A program made the position numbers and the translations under genes. The notes under the pieces were generated by a model. That model ran no database searches. It saw only the letters and a list, made by a program, of their open reading frames with translations, and was not told where the DNA came from. From assembly GCF_903645315.1 (NCBI RefSeq), contig NZ_CAHJXL010000001.1, positions 558,001 through 622,000 on the forward strand: 64,000 nt of DNA. Direction: 5' to 3'. Below, one piece after another: positions 1-8,563 of the stretch; within the stretch, counting starts at the first letter, position 1; each line of letters starts with the position of its first letter. Source of the DNA: Victivallis sp. Marseille-Q1083 (GTDB lineage: Bacteria > Verrucomicrobiota > Lentisphaeria > Victivallales > Victivallaceae).

Positions 1-247
1 ATCTATTCGGGATTTCAATCGACCGCCGCCGTCCACCATCAGGAAATATTTCTTATTTTACAATATATTTTTCACAAAACATGATTAGATTTTTACTCTT
101 TCCGAACCGACCGGCCAACCAGCAAGTTCGACATATTATATTAATTAAAAATAAGTTATATAAAAACAACCGTTAAATCGACGCATTTCTCAGAGGAAAC
201 ATAATATTTTCAAAATAGAAATAATTACAATTTCTTTCCTGAAAATA
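1..247. other. AT-rich intergenic region
   Basis: This stretch before the first gene is very AT-rich and has no convincing coding frame. A 12-codon open frame on the minus strand starts at 38 and runs off the left edge. It has no ribosome binding site, so I do not call it. The right end leads directly into the promoter of the LacI-type gene. Confidence 0.5.
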
Positions 248-276
248 TTGACATTCCGTAAAAATTTTGCTATACT
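248..276 (+). promoter_or_regulatory. sigma-70 promoter of the LacI-pseudopilin-GH20 operon
   Basis: A TTGACA box at 248-253 and a TATACT box at 271-276 are separated by exactly 17 bases, which is close to the housekeeping consensus. The expected start site is about 283, giving a leader of some 20 bases before the ATG at 306. The same -10 box, usually preceded by GC, recurs before several other loci in the window. Confidence 0.8.
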
Positions 277-305
277 ATAGGAAATGATAAAAAAACGGAT
301 GATCA

Positions 306-1412
306 ATGGCAAATATTAGAAAGAAAGTGACTCAGCAGCGGATCGCCGAACTTACCGGCGTAAGCCAGGGGATCGTTTCGGCGGTGCTGCGCCAAGCGCC
401 GTTGAGCGACCGTATTCCGGGCCCCACCAAACGCCGGATTCTTCAGGTCGCCCGGCAGAACAATTACCCCATCGGGACGCCGGTGGAACGGCCGCGGGGC
501 TGCCGGAATAATATCATCGGCATTCTGCTGCGCAAGGAGAATTCGCAATTCCAGCAGGATCTGGCCACCGGTCTCAACGACGCGCTGGAAGCGCTGCATT
601 ACCGCTGCGTATTTTCCCGCATCAACCTGGACGGGGATCCCGCCGAGGCGGAGATTTTTCTCGACCGGATCATTGATTACGACCACGCCGGAATTATCTG
701 CCTCGGGCATTTTTCGGCGCGGATGCCGGATGTCGTGCCGCGCAAGCTGGAACGTTGCCCCAATGTGGTCTATCTGAATCCGCCGCGCGGCATCGGCGCC
801 GCCCCCTGCGTGCGCATCGATTACGGCGCCGGAGTAATTGAAGCGGTGCGGGCGCTGAAGGCCCGGGGACGCAAGCGCATCGCCCTGTGCCTGAACGACA
901 TCAACTGCGATGCGACCAAGGGGCGCTTCGCCGGATACTGTGCCGGCATTCTCGAAGCAGGTTACCCGATGCGCCCTGAATTATGCTGGACGGCGGAGGA
1001 TTACCAGCTGTGCGGCTGGGAAGGAGCCGACCCGGCGCCGGTGGTCGAACGGATCATGGCAACCGTGGTCAAGGATCGTCAGCCGGACGCCATCATCGCC
1101 GCCAACGATCCCTGGGCGGTCGAACTGATCCAGGCGCTGAAGCAGAACAAGTTCCGGGTGCCCGAGGATATCGCGGTGATCGGCTTCGGCGATTATGCCG
1201 GCTATTGCCAGAGCAGCACTCCCCGGCTGACCAGCATCAGCCACGGGAACGACGCCATCATCGCCGCTCTGGTCGAACTGGTCGACGGGCTGGTCACCAA
1301 CCGGCTCACCGGCAGCGAAGCCGACCTGACCGATCGTGAAGTCAAGTCATTCCTGGTCGAACGCGAGTCGATCGGGAGGTTAACAGAAGAGTCAAACGTC
1401 AACCAACCCTAA
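306..1412 (+). CDS. LacI-family transcriptional regulator
   Basis: A 368-residue DNA-binding regulator, probably sensing a sugar released by the glycosidase downstream. Residues about 8-30 form a LacI-type helix-turn-helix ([18 protein letters not shown]), slightly divergent from the usual S-x-x-TVSR recognition helix. Residues about 65-345 resemble a periplasmic-binding-protein-like sensor, starting at NNIIGILL and including [13 protein letters not shown] and IAVIGFGDY, typical of the family. It is first in a plus-strand operon with the pseudopilin at 1435 and the GH20-like enzyme at 2069, so autoregulation of the locus is likely. The ATG at 306 follows a consensus promoter closely. The effector sugar cannot be told from sequence. 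Confidence 0.88.
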   Translation: MANIRKKVTQQRIAELTGVSQGIVSAVLRQAPLSDRIPGPTKRRILQVARQNNYPIGTPVERPRGCRNNIIGILLRKENSQFQQDLATGLNDALEALHYRCVFSRINLDGDPAEAEIFLDRIIDYDHAGIICLGHFSARMPDVVPRKLERCPNVVYLNPPRGIGAAPCVRIDYGAGVIEAVRALKARGRKRIALCLNDINCDATKGRFAGYCAGILEAGYPMRPELCWTAEDYQLCGWEGADPAPVVERIMATVVKDRQPDAIIAANDPWAVELIQALKQNKFRVPEDIAVIGFGDYAGYCQSSTPRLTSISHGNDAIIAALVELVDGLVTNRLTGSEADLTDREVKSFLVERESIGRLTEESNVNQP

Positions 1413-1434
1413 AAAAATACAAGAAAGGATTCGG

Positions 1435-2064
1435 GTGAAACAGATGAAACAAACATTCACATTGATAGAATTGCTGGTTGTTATCGCTATCATAGCCATA
1501 CTTGCCAGCATGCTGCTGCCGGCGCTGTCCAAAGCGCGAGCCAAAGCACATCAGATTTCATGTATCAGCAAACTCAAGCAGATGGGACTTGCGACCGTCC
1601 TTTACGCCCAGGATAACGACGACCGGGTCCTTCCGGCCCTGCAGGGCGGCGATACCTCGAAGCCGTGGACAACCTTGATGGAAGATTACGCGACGCAGTG
1701 GGACTCCGGCTTCTTCAGCTGCCCCGCCGACAGCGAACCCCTCTATGGAGAATACAGTTATGCGATGAACGCCTTTATCGGACACCGGGACGGCTCTTCG
1801 CGCCGGCTCAGCAACTTTCGCAACCCGACCCAGGCCAGCTACCTCACCGACGCGGTTTACGACGGCAAAAACGATTACACCTATGCCAATGCCGAAACCA
1901 CCGAAATCGCTTACCGGCACAGCCTGAAAAGCAATACGCTTTTCTGCGACTGGCACGCGGCGTCCCAGACCAGAGAACAAATCGGCTGGGAAGATGGCTA
2001 CAGTTACTGGCTGTACGGCCGCAACGACATCTCCAACTGGGATTATGATCCGTACTGGGATTGA
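1435..2064 (+). CDS. type II secretion/type IV pilin-like pseudopilin
   Basis: A 209-residue protein with a class III prepilin leader: a short basic N-terminus (MKQMKQT), then [16 protein letters not shown], where the leader peptidase would cut before F and methylate it. The conserved E5 of the mature protein is present. The hydrophobic helix is followed by a globular domain ending in [17 protein letters not shown], a variant of the H...G...DGH signature of Lentisphaerota and Planctomycetes pseudopilins. The GTG at 1435 lies 5 bases after AAGGA and is preferred; an ATG at 1444 is possible. It sits between a LacI regulator and a GH20-like enzyme whose ATG is 5 bases after this stop. The role is unknown; it may display or help export polysaccharide-binding or secreted enzymes. 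Confidence 0.88.
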   Translation: MKQMKQTFTLIELLVVIAIIAILASMLLPALSKARAKAHQISCISKLKQMGLATVLYAQDNDDRVLPALQGGDTSKPWTTLMEDYATQWDSGFFSCPADSEPLYGEYSYAMNAFIGHRDGSSRRLSNFRNPTQASYLTDAVYDGKNDYTYANAETTEIAYRHSLKSNTLFCDWHAASQTREQIGWEDGYSYWLYGRNDISNWDYDPYWD

Positions 2065-2068
2065 TAAA

Positions 2069-4903
2069 ATGAATCATGTCTTGATAGTATTCACCATCCT
2101 GGCGGCAGCTCTTTCGAGCGCCGCCGCCGAATGCCTGCCGCTTGAACTCGCCGCCCGCTTCGAAGCGCTGCCGGCCTCCGGCATCGTCGAGGCCGACGAG
2201 CTTACCCTGCCGCAGCAGCCGTGGCGCCGGCGCAATTCCGGCGGGTTGACGATCCTCCGCCGCACGCCTGAAGGCTGGAGTGCCGTACCGCAATGGAGTG
2301 AGCCCGGGACGCCGCTCTTCTTCCGGTTGAGCGAAGGAATCGCCCCTTATGGCCGGGACACTTCTTATTTTGCGGCGGATTCCGATTTTCTGCGGCAAAA
2401 CGGCGTGAAACCGGCGCCGGCACTGACGGGGACCGGCCGTGAACCGGTCTCCCTGGATCCGGCTGCCTGGTCAAGCCGGGTGATCTCTTCCGGTTCGCTG
2501 GAATTGTCATGTCCGGCGGCCGGGGTGCTGCGTATCGTCTACCGGGGCGATTCTTCCCGGAGCCGGGTATTATTGACCTCGCCCGCCCTGCCGGTCAAGG
2601 GCGGCGAGGTGCTTCGATTGCGCCTGCGCGACCGCTTCGCTGCCGCGCCGGCAATCACCGCAGCGACGCTGCCCGGCCACAATCCGGACGGAACACTGCC
2701 CTCCCCGCACGAGGTGGAGGACCAATTGACCGGGGCGATCACCAATCTGGCTTTCCGGAACGCCGCCGGGCAGGAAATATCCGGCCCCGACTGGTGGACG
2801 CTTCACCGGCTCCCCTGGTCCTACCCCAAGCTCCGGGAAACCGCAATCACGGTGCCGCAGGAGGCGAGCGAGGTGGTGTTCACCTGGCTTTTTCAGGGAG
2901 AAGGCGAACTCACCTGGGAGATTCACGAAATCACCGCGATCCGCTTGCCGGAATCGTTCATCCGGTCCGGCTATCATTTGAATATCGCCGGAAAAACGAC
3001 CTTCCCGCAGCGGGAAGTGCGTGATTCAACACCCGGAGAATTCCGGATAACGCCCGGCTGCCGAATCACGCTGAGTCCCCAGGCGGCAGCCCTGGGGCTG
3101 GAGCCGGCAGTGCTGCTGGACGGTTTGAAGACGTGGTCTCCGGAACTTGGAGAAAACGGCGCAATCCGAGTCGGTCTCTGGGAGGAGGAAACCGCGCGGC
3201 GCGAGCCGGCGGAGGAATTGCCGCCGGAAGGCTATCTCCTGACCGTCACGCCGCAGGGGGTGAACCTCCTAGGCAGAGATGCGCGGGGAATCTTCTACGG
3301 ACTCCAGGAGCTGGGGGAACGGCTGCGGCTGGGCGGCGGCGCGACTCCGTGTGCGCAGGTTTTCGATTACCCGGAGCAGGAGCTGCGCATCGTCCATCAG
3401 CTTCTGACCTGGAACCATCCGGAAGATCCGCTGGCTTATTATCGGAAATGGCTGCCCCTATTGGCCAGGCACCGCATCAACGCCTTCGCCTTCGATGTGC
3501 GGCGCGACTGGTTCGAGCTTGACCAACCGGCACGCCGGGCCTACTGGGAGCAATTGGCCGCGCTCTGCCGCCAATGGCAGATCATGCCGATCCCGATGGG
3601 GGTGAATTTCCGCAACCTGCAGCCGGTCGAGGAAGGGATACAGTGGGCCGCCGCCCGGTGGGCCGACAGCGAACCTTACGTCCTTACCGGAACCGATGAG
3701 GTAAAATTAAGGGGACATGCCGACGGCTATTATGTGCGTTCCGGCGATGACAACGGGTTCGGTTTTGCCCGGTTGCCTGACGGAACCCGGCCGACTCTGG
3801 CCCTGACCGGCGGCGACAATCCTTTCCTGGTACGCAGCGCCGACGGCAGCATTACCTATCGCCGCGGCGAAGATTACGAAATCGAAAGCGATTACCGGTT
3901 CGTGCGGGGCTCGAATGATTTTTCGCTGCCCGGCAACAGTCTGACGCTCAAATGGCCGACCGGCATACGGCGACTGGCCGACGGCCGGATTCCGGACGGA
4001 GCGACGGTTTTGGTCAGCTATAACTATCTGTATCGACAACGGGGACAGCAGAACGAACACTTCGCCACCTGCATTTCGGAATCCCATGCCATCGCCCGGG
4101 CCCAGCAGGCGCTGGCTCAGATGATCGAAGTAATCCGGCCGGAGTGGGTGCACATCAATCAGGATGAGATCGTCGGCGTCGGCCGGGACGGCCGGGACCT
4201 GAAAGCGATGCGTGAAAAGAACCAGACGCCGGGCGCACTGTTCGCCGGCCTGCTGGAAAGTTTCAAAACGGTCGCCCGGGCACATGGAGTCAATCACCCG
4301 CTGATCGCCTGGAGTGACAATTTCACGCCGACCCATGCGGGGTGGAGTCAAAATTACAACGGACCGTTTTATCTCTATGACGTGCGCGACCATATCGATC
4401 CGGCGGATTATTTGATCGACGTCTGGGGCGGGGTCGAAACCGCGGATGATCTGCTGAAAAACGGCTACTCCATCCTGGTGGCGCCGCTGGAAAACAAAGC
4501 GGCGATCGTTGAAAGCGCATTGTACCTGGCCGACCGCAAACTCCGCTACGGCGCCAAACGGGTCCGCGGCATCCAGCTTTCCTGCTGGAACGCACCGGAT
4601 GAAGCGAATTTCCTGCACTTGAAGGATTTTGCGCGCCAAGCCTGGAATCCGGGTCCCTGGGCGCAATGGCTGGACGGAGGACGCCGGCTGCGGCTCTACG
4701 ACCTCTATGCCGAACCGGCGATCCTGAAATCGGCGGGAAAGCCGATCCCGCTCCGGGAGGTTCCGGCCGAGGCGGCCTGGTGGACTTCATGGCGTGGTTC
4801 CTGGAGCCGGGAAGCCTGTTTTCCGGCTCCGCCCCGGCAAACGCTGCAGACCGAGAATGTCCAGGGCTACGGCAAAACTCTACCGGCGCCATATACCGAA
4901 TAA
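2069..4903 (+). CDS. exported GH20-like beta-N-acetylhexosaminidase
   Basis: A 944-residue protein with a signal peptide (MNHVLIVFTILAAALSSAAA). The first ~320 residues look like carbohydrate-binding beta-sandwich. A GH20b-type alpha/beta domain follows at about 330-440 (EGYLLTVTPQGVNLLG, ARGIFYGLQELGERL), then a TIM barrel. The D699-E700 pair in WVHINQDEIVG matches the catalytic Asp-Glu of substrate-assisted GH20 enzymes, where the usual motif is H-x-G-G-D-E. The insertion around 560-660 (NGFGFARLPDGTRP onward) is unusual and makes the protein much longer than ordinary hexosaminidases. The start at 2069 is chosen because it gives a clean signal peptide and follows the upstream stop by 5 bases. 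It probably removes N-acetylhexosamines from host or algal glycans outside the cytoplasm; substrate is inference. Confidence 0.82.
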   Translation: MNHVLIVFTILAAALSSAAAECLPLELAARFEALPASGIVEADELTLPQQPWRRRNSGGLTILRRTPEGWSAVPQWSEPGTPLFFRLSEGIAPYGRDTSYFAADSDFLRQNGVKPAPALTGTGREPVSLDPAAWSSRVISSGSLELSCPAAGVLRIVYRGDSSRSRVLLTSPALPVKGGEVLRLRLRDRFAAAPAITAATLPGHNPDGTLPSPHEVEDQLTGAITNLAFRNAAGQEISGPDWWTLHRLPWSYPKLRETAITVPQEASEVVFTWLFQGEGELTWEIHEITAIRLPESFIRSGYHLNIAGKTTFPQREVRDSTPGEFRITPGCRITLSPQAAALGLEPAVLLDGLKTWSPELGENGAIRVGLWEEETARREPAEELPPEGYLLTVTPQGVNLLGRDARGIFYGLQELGERLRLGGGATPCAQVFDYPEQELRIVHQLLTWNHPEDPLAYYRKWLPLLARHRINAFAFDVRRDWFELDQPARRAYWEQLAALCRQWQIMPIPMGVNFRNLQPVEEGIQWAAARWADSEPYVLTGTDEVKLRGHADGYYVRSGDDNGFGFARLPDGTRPTLALTGGDNPFLVRSADGSITYRRGEDYEIESDYRFVRGSNDFSLPGNSLTLKWPTGIRRLADGRIPDGATVLVSYNYLYRQRGQQNEHFATCISESHAIARAQQALAQMIEVIRPEWVHINQDEIVGVGRDGRDLKAMREKNQTPGALFAGLLESFKTVARAHGVNHPLIAWSDNFTPTHAGWSQNYNGPFYLYDVRDHIDPADYLIDVWGGVETADDLLKNGYSILVAPLENKAAIVESALYLADRKLRYGAKRVRGIQLSCWNAPDEANFLHLKDFARQAWNPGPWAQWLDGGRRLRLYDLYAEPAILKSAGKPIPLREVPAEAAWWTSWRGSWSREACFPAPPRQTLQTENVQGYGKTLPAPYTE

Positions 4904-4917
4904 TTATTTCAATTGAC

Positions 4918-4955
4918 GGGCCTTTGGCATGGAACGCTTTTCCAGCCAGAGGCCC
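4918..4955. terminator. inverted repeat between convergent genes
   Basis: GGGCCTTTGGC at 4918-4928 pairs with GCCAGAGGCCC at 4945-4955 with one imperfect pair. It lies between the convergent GH20-like and greA-like genes, so it could end transcripts from either side. Neither flank carries a good T-run, which lowers confidence. Confidence 0.45.
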
Positions 4956-5021
4956 CTGTCCGCCGGAAGCCGAGGCAACCGGCACAAAAAACTTTCCGGG
5001 ACGATCAGATTTTCCCGCGCG

Positions 5022-7121
5022 TTATTCCATTTCCGCCAGAACTTCTTCCGGCAGCGGTTCCACTTTGAGCAGCCGACATTCCCGGTCGCCGGGCAGATGC
5101 AATTTGCTGCCGGCATCGTGACCGTAAATGGCCTCACCCAGACGGGTTTTATAGGAAAGATAGTGTTTGTCCGGATCGCCGTCCCAGGCGCCGAGCAGAT
5201 AATATTTCTCCTCGCCGCCGTCCGGGAATTGCAGCGTCACCGTACAGCCGATGACGGCGATGTCCTCGACGGTGACATTGCGGAAATTGACGCCCTGCAC
5301 CCGCGACAGATCCCGTTCCAATTCGGTACGGCGGCGGGAGAGAAAATTGCGCCGCTCCTTGGCGGCGTCGAATTCGGAATTTTCCCGGAAGTCACCATGC
5401 GCCCGGGCCGCCTTCAGCGATTCCCGGTTTTCCGGCATGTGAATGTTGATGATGTCGTCCAATTCCTGCAGCAGCCGCTGATGGGAGCGCAACGACGTAT
5501 AGAGCATCTCGTTCTGGCTGCTTTTCTCTTCCTTCTTGTCCGCCGCCAGCATCTTCTGGCCGACGCCGCTTTCGAGGTGTTTGAGGATATCCTTGGACAG
5601 CCGGGCGAATTTGACCAGCATGCTCTGGCGTTCGCCCGGCGAGAAGAACAAAGCCCCCTGCAAGGCGCCGGTAATCACTTTGACATTGCCGTCGGCCTCA
5701 TCGACCAACTGCTGCTGAAAATCGGCTTTATCGAGCAGCTGGGTCTTCAAATCGCGCTGCGCCGCGCCCCAGGCTTTCGGCAGCTTGCCTTGGTTCAAAG
5801 CCCGGATCACGGTTTGGATATTGACCAGGCCGAGAAACGGCGCGCTGCGCTTCTTGCGATTCTTCCAGACCCACAACAGCAGATCGGAGCCGGAACCGGC
5901 CCCCGGCGTCTTGAACACTTCCTGCAGCGCCGCGTCGCTGAGCTGCTCGCACAGGACGTTCAAACTGCGCAGCGGCAGCCGCACCGCGCAACGCGCCAGA
6001 TACTCTTCCGGCAGGATGGCCAGGCCGACTTCGAACAGTTTGGTCAGCATTTTGACGTTCAGATCGCCGAAAATGGCGAATTGCTCCAGCGGCGCAGTCA
6101 ACGGATCGGCCGGCCAGAAGATGGTCTTCGCCGGCAGCGAGGACAGCACCTGGCGCAACTGTTCCTTGTCCAGCCGGTCCGCCAGCTTCACCAGCACATC
6201 GGCCAGCAAATCGACTTCACGCGTGATGATCGCCGGCCGCAAATTATCAAAAAATTGCTTGAAATGGGCCAGATCATCCGCTTCGATGGCCGGCGGCTTC
6301 GGCGCGGCGAGCTCCTGCGCCAGAATGATTCCCATTTCCTTCAGGCTGCGCCCCTCGCAGGAACGGCGCTCCGCGCTGCCGCCGGCCGCCGGCTTGGCGG
6401 ACTCATACCAGTTTTTAAACTCTTCGGAACTCATTGCCTGCGGTGTAAAAGTCGCCAGCGCCATCTTGCGGACATCCTCCGGCGAAAGCCTGGTCAGCGC
6501 CTTGGCGGCAACGATGTTGCGGTAGTCCTGGCCGCTGAAAGAGGGTTTGCGGTTGCCGTCGGCGATTTTGAGAATTTCCGGCCCCGGCAGGAACAACCGG
6601 GCATCGTTCAGCAAATTCTGCAGCGGAATCGCCGAAGTGGCCCCGGTGCCGCCGATGCTGCTGACCGCCACCGAACCGTTCAACGCGTCGATGTTGTTGA
6701 TGATGCACCAGCGCGAATTTTCCGGGATGAAAACGATCAGATTGTTTTTCAATTGCAGCAGATTGTGAAAGCGGCGGATGACGTCGCGGACCGGCACCGC
6801 CTGATCCCGCAAGCCGAGCGCCCGCAGAAACCCGCTCTTGTTCAAATACGGCGGCAGCAGCGTCTTGAGCGCCGCGCTTAACGCCCGGCGGTGCACCGCG
6901 CTGTCGGGAATATTCAGTCCGAACAACTCCAGGCAGAAGGCCGCCTGAGCCGCATCCAGATGATCTTCCCAGCTTTCCAGCAGAAAATCGACCTTTTCCA
7001 CCGTATCCGCCGCGGACAGATCACCTACCGCCCGCAAGGCCTGCAACAGATTTTCAAGCACTTTGACGGAACTGTCTTCGGCAGCCGCCACCAGGAGATC
7101 TTCAAGATTTTTTTCGTTCAT
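5022..7121 (-). CDS. greA: long-form transcription elongation factor GreA
   Basis: A 699-residue protein whose last ~160 residues are a complete GreA/GreB factor. A coiled-coil hairpin has the signature ARAHGDFRENSEFDAAKERR, matching the GreA tip with its acidic residues, and the C-terminal FKBP-like domain follows (SYKTRLGEAIYGHDAGSKLHL). GreA binds the secondary channel of RNA polymerase and stimulates cleavage of backtracked transcripts. Ordinary GreA is about 158 residues. The ~540-residue N-terminal part here is helical and repeat-like (LLVAAAEDSSVKVLENLLQA) with no domain I recognise. Chlamydial GreA is of similar length, about 715 residues, so this looks like a PVC-type architecture rather than a fusion artefact. 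It is transcribed alone. Confidence 0.87.
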   Translation of the reverse strand: MNEKNLEDLLVAAAEDSSVKVLENLLQALRAVGDLSAADTVEKVDFLLESWEDHLDAAQAAFCLELFGLNIPDSAVHRRALSAALKTLLPPYLNKSGFLRALGLRDQAVPVRDVIRRFHNLLQLKNNLIVFIPENSRWCIINNIDALNGSVAVSSIGGTGATSAIPLQNLLNDARLFLPGPEILKIADGNRKPSFSGQDYRNIVAAKALTRLSPEDVRKMALATFTPQAMSSEEFKNWYESAKPAAGGSAERRSCEGRSLKEMGIILAQELAAPKPPAIEADDLAHFKQFFDNLRPAIITREVDLLADVLVKLADRLDKEQLRQVLSSLPAKTIFWPADPLTAPLEQFAIFGDLNVKMLTKLFEVGLAILPEEYLARCAVRLPLRSLNVLCEQLSDAALQEVFKTPGAGSGSDLLLWVWKNRKKRSAPFLGLVNIQTVIRALNQGKLPKAWGAAQRDLKTQLLDKADFQQQLVDEADGNVKVITGALQGALFFSPGERQSMLVKFARLSKDILKHLESGVGQKMLAADKKEEKSSQNEMLYTSLRSHQRLLQELDDIINIHMPENRESLKAARAHGDFRENSEFDAAKERRNFLSRRRTELERDLSRVQGVNFRNVTVEDIAVIGCTVTLQFPDGGEEKYYLLGAWDGDPDKHYLSYKTRLGEAIYGHDAGSKLHLPGDRECRLLKVEPLPEEVLAEME

Positions 7122-7345
7122 GACCAGATCTTAATTTCGAATTGTATTGACAACACGCCGCTTACGCACGGCAGACAATTTTGCGGCTTCAATGTCGCGG
7201 AAGCCATTTTGCATGATCTGTTAATATATCATGAACTGTAATGATTTTCAAATAAATAAAAATCTGAAACGGCCGACGGACGAACGAAAGACGGGCCGCC
7301 ATCTGCGGCGGCAAGCGGTTCCGCCCGGGCCCGGAGGCCGCAAAA

Positions 7346-7693
7346 TCATGGCTTGACGTAAGAAAATCCGCTGGCCTGCAGCTTGACCAGTTCGACGATG
7401 CCGGTCGGCACGACTTCGCAGCCGCCGATCAAATCGTGCTCGGACAAATTGGCCTTTTTCATCGCGCGGCGGCAAAGTTTGACCACCACATTCGGCCGGG
7501 ATACCGCCTTGACCGCTTCGGCCAGGTCGGTATTGTCGCGGCGGAAGAACTTCACCGCCGGCCCGTTGACCAGCATCGCCACCTGCACGTTCTCATTGGC
7601 GATCACCGCCCGGTAATTTTTGATATAGTTCAATCCGGTCTGCAATTTATCCAGATCATCTTCATTGATATGTATCACTAAATTATAAGTCAT
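7346..7693 (-). CDS. DsrE-family protein
   Basis: A 115-residue DsrE/DsrF-like alpha/beta protein (NLVIHINEDDLDKLQTGL..., VAMLVNGPAVKFF, VPTGIVELVKLQASGFSYVKP). Family members take part in sulfur relay or bind small effectors as homo-oligomers. A cysteine in VVKLCRRAM is at the position often used for persulfide transfer, but this has not been aligned. The ATG at 7693 is chosen because a near-perfect ribosome binding site (AGGAGG) lies just upstream; longer versions reach into the intergenic region. It is monocistronic and lies downstream of the candidate RNA at 7812-8396 on the same strand. Confidence 0.75.
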   Translation of the reverse strand: MTYNLVIHINEDDLDKLQTGLNYIKNYRAVIANENVQVAMLVNGPAVKFFRRDNTDLAEAVKAVSRPNVVVKLCRRAMKKANLSEHDLIGGCEVVPTGIVELVKLQASGFSYVKP

Positions 7694-7811
7694 TTGTCCC
7701 GTCCTCCTGATGGTAAAAACTTGCATTCCGGCAACGCGAAGACCCAACTTTACAGTATAATTCAGAAAAAGACAAAATTCAAATTTCAAATCATTGTTTT
7801 TGATAAATTGC

Positions 7812-7850
7812 AAAAAAATAATCGACGGTCAGCTTTCGCTGCCGTCGATT
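7812..7850 (-). terminator. rho-independent terminator of the candidate RNA
   Basis: Read on the minus strand, AATCGACGG and CCGTCGATT (7842-7850 and 7820-7828) form a 9-bp stem. Four more pairs (CAGC/GCTG) close a TTTC loop on the plus strand, and seven U residues follow (7812-7818). This is a textbook intrinsic terminator pointing leftwards. No protein gene ends just upstream of it on that strand, which supports a non-coding transcript. Confidence 0.8.
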
Positions 7851-8396
7851 CTTCCCGCCGGCCTGCCCCTTTCGGCGACCGGCATTCCGGGACGCGTCCG
7901 CTCCGGTTCTCCTCGCTCTCCTCTTCACCGGCCAACGTCTCCCGGTATCCTTGCCCGTCCGCCGGCTCCTCTTCCGGCAAGCGGGCAATTTCCGCAGGAA
8001 AAAACGTCGTTCTCCTCCATCAACGCTTTCCCCATCGCCGGAATGCTCCGCACCGGCTCCTCTTCCGGCAGCATCGCATTCCAAACACTCGTCCGATTCC
8101 GACGCCCTGCGGCCTCCTCTTCGCGGCATCGAACGATTCATCCGGCCGGGAATCGACTGCTCCTCCATTACGCATTCCTCTTCGAGTCGCTTCCCTGCTG
8201 GACTTCACCTTATCAATGGAGCGGCTTTCGTGCCAACTTTTTATAAAGCAATTCATCCGCTTACCCGGCAAGCAGATACCGGAAATTCCTCCGACGCAGA
8301 CCGGAGGTCGGACTTTTCAACTTTATTTGAAAAGGAAATTGCCGGCTTTCCGGCAAACGATTGACCATAAAATGATTAAGAAATTTTAAACAAAAG
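7812..8396 (-). ncRNA. candidate GGA-rich structured RNA (CsrB/RsmY-like)
   Basis: About 585 bases on the minus strand, bounded by a promoter-like pair (8402-8430) and a strong terminator (7812-7850). I count about 31 GGA triplets on this strand, roughly three times what nearby coding DNA shows. The heptamer AAGAGGA occurs five times (plus positions 7919, 7967, 8058, 8115, 8176). Two copies sit as AAGAGGAG loops closed by GCCGG/CCGGC-type stems (7961-7978, 8052-8069); a third is in a larger loop closed by CCGGT/ACCGG (7903-7931). Further small hairpins occur at 8341-8354 and around 8287-8310. Many short open frames exist on both strands but none has a ribosome site, family resemblance or consistent composition. 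The layout recalls CsrB/RsmY RNAs that titrate CsrA through GGA loops. No csrA lies in the window, so the partner is unknown. Confidence 0.45.
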
Positions 8397-8401
8397 TTGA
8401 T

Positions 8402-8430
8402 ATTTTAAGTTTTATTGATCACATTAACAA
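8402..8430 (-). promoter_or_regulatory. putative promoter of the GGA-rich RNA
   Basis: On the minus strand TTGTTA (8425-8430) and TAAAAT (8402-8407) are 17 bases apart, within a very AT-rich stretch that could act as an UP element. The match is moderate, not consensus. The predicted start is near 8396. Confidence 0.45.
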
Positions 8431-8506
8431 CACAAAAAACACAAAAATAAACAAATTATGTTTATTAAAAGATTTTTTAATCACACATTCAGCCAATAAC
8501 AGTTTC

Positions 8507-8542
8507 AAAAAAAATCCCCTCCGACGCAGTGCGCCGGAAGGG
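8507..8542 (-). terminator. terminator of the NifU-like/GGGtGRT operon
   Basis: On the minus strand a stem of about 12 pairs formed by 8516-8542 is followed by eight T residues (8507-8514). It lies 22 bases past the GGGtGRT stop codon, separating that operon from the candidate RNA to its left. Confidence 0.85.
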
Positions 8543-8563
8543 CAAAAGAACAGCCGCAAACGG

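Noticed and set aside
1-38. Start of a minus-strand gene leaving the left edge
   Set aside because: Only 12 codons are visible after an ATG at 38, with no ribosome site and no promoter of quality.
4929-6881. A 650-codon open frame opposite the greA-like gene
   Set aside because: It is the antisense shadow of a GC-rich gene with clear family motifs; its Gln/Arg/His-rich composition and lack of a ribosome site are typical of such shadows. Similar frames opposite rsmA/hldE, pilT, nadB, ribF and the kinase were dropped for the same reason.
7212-7233. CATGAT...ATCATG inverted repeat upstream of the greA-like gene
   Set aside because: Six-base arms in an AT-rich spacer are common by chance, and nothing ties it to a regulator.
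7694-8389. A 231-codon plus-strand frame over the GGA-rich region
   Set aside because: Its composition (Arg, Pro, Ser, low-complexity) fits no protein, it begins inside the leader of the opposite gene and it has no ribosome site. A 125-codon minus-strand frame (7791-8168) is equally unconvincing. The terminator and hairpins favour a non-coding RNA.
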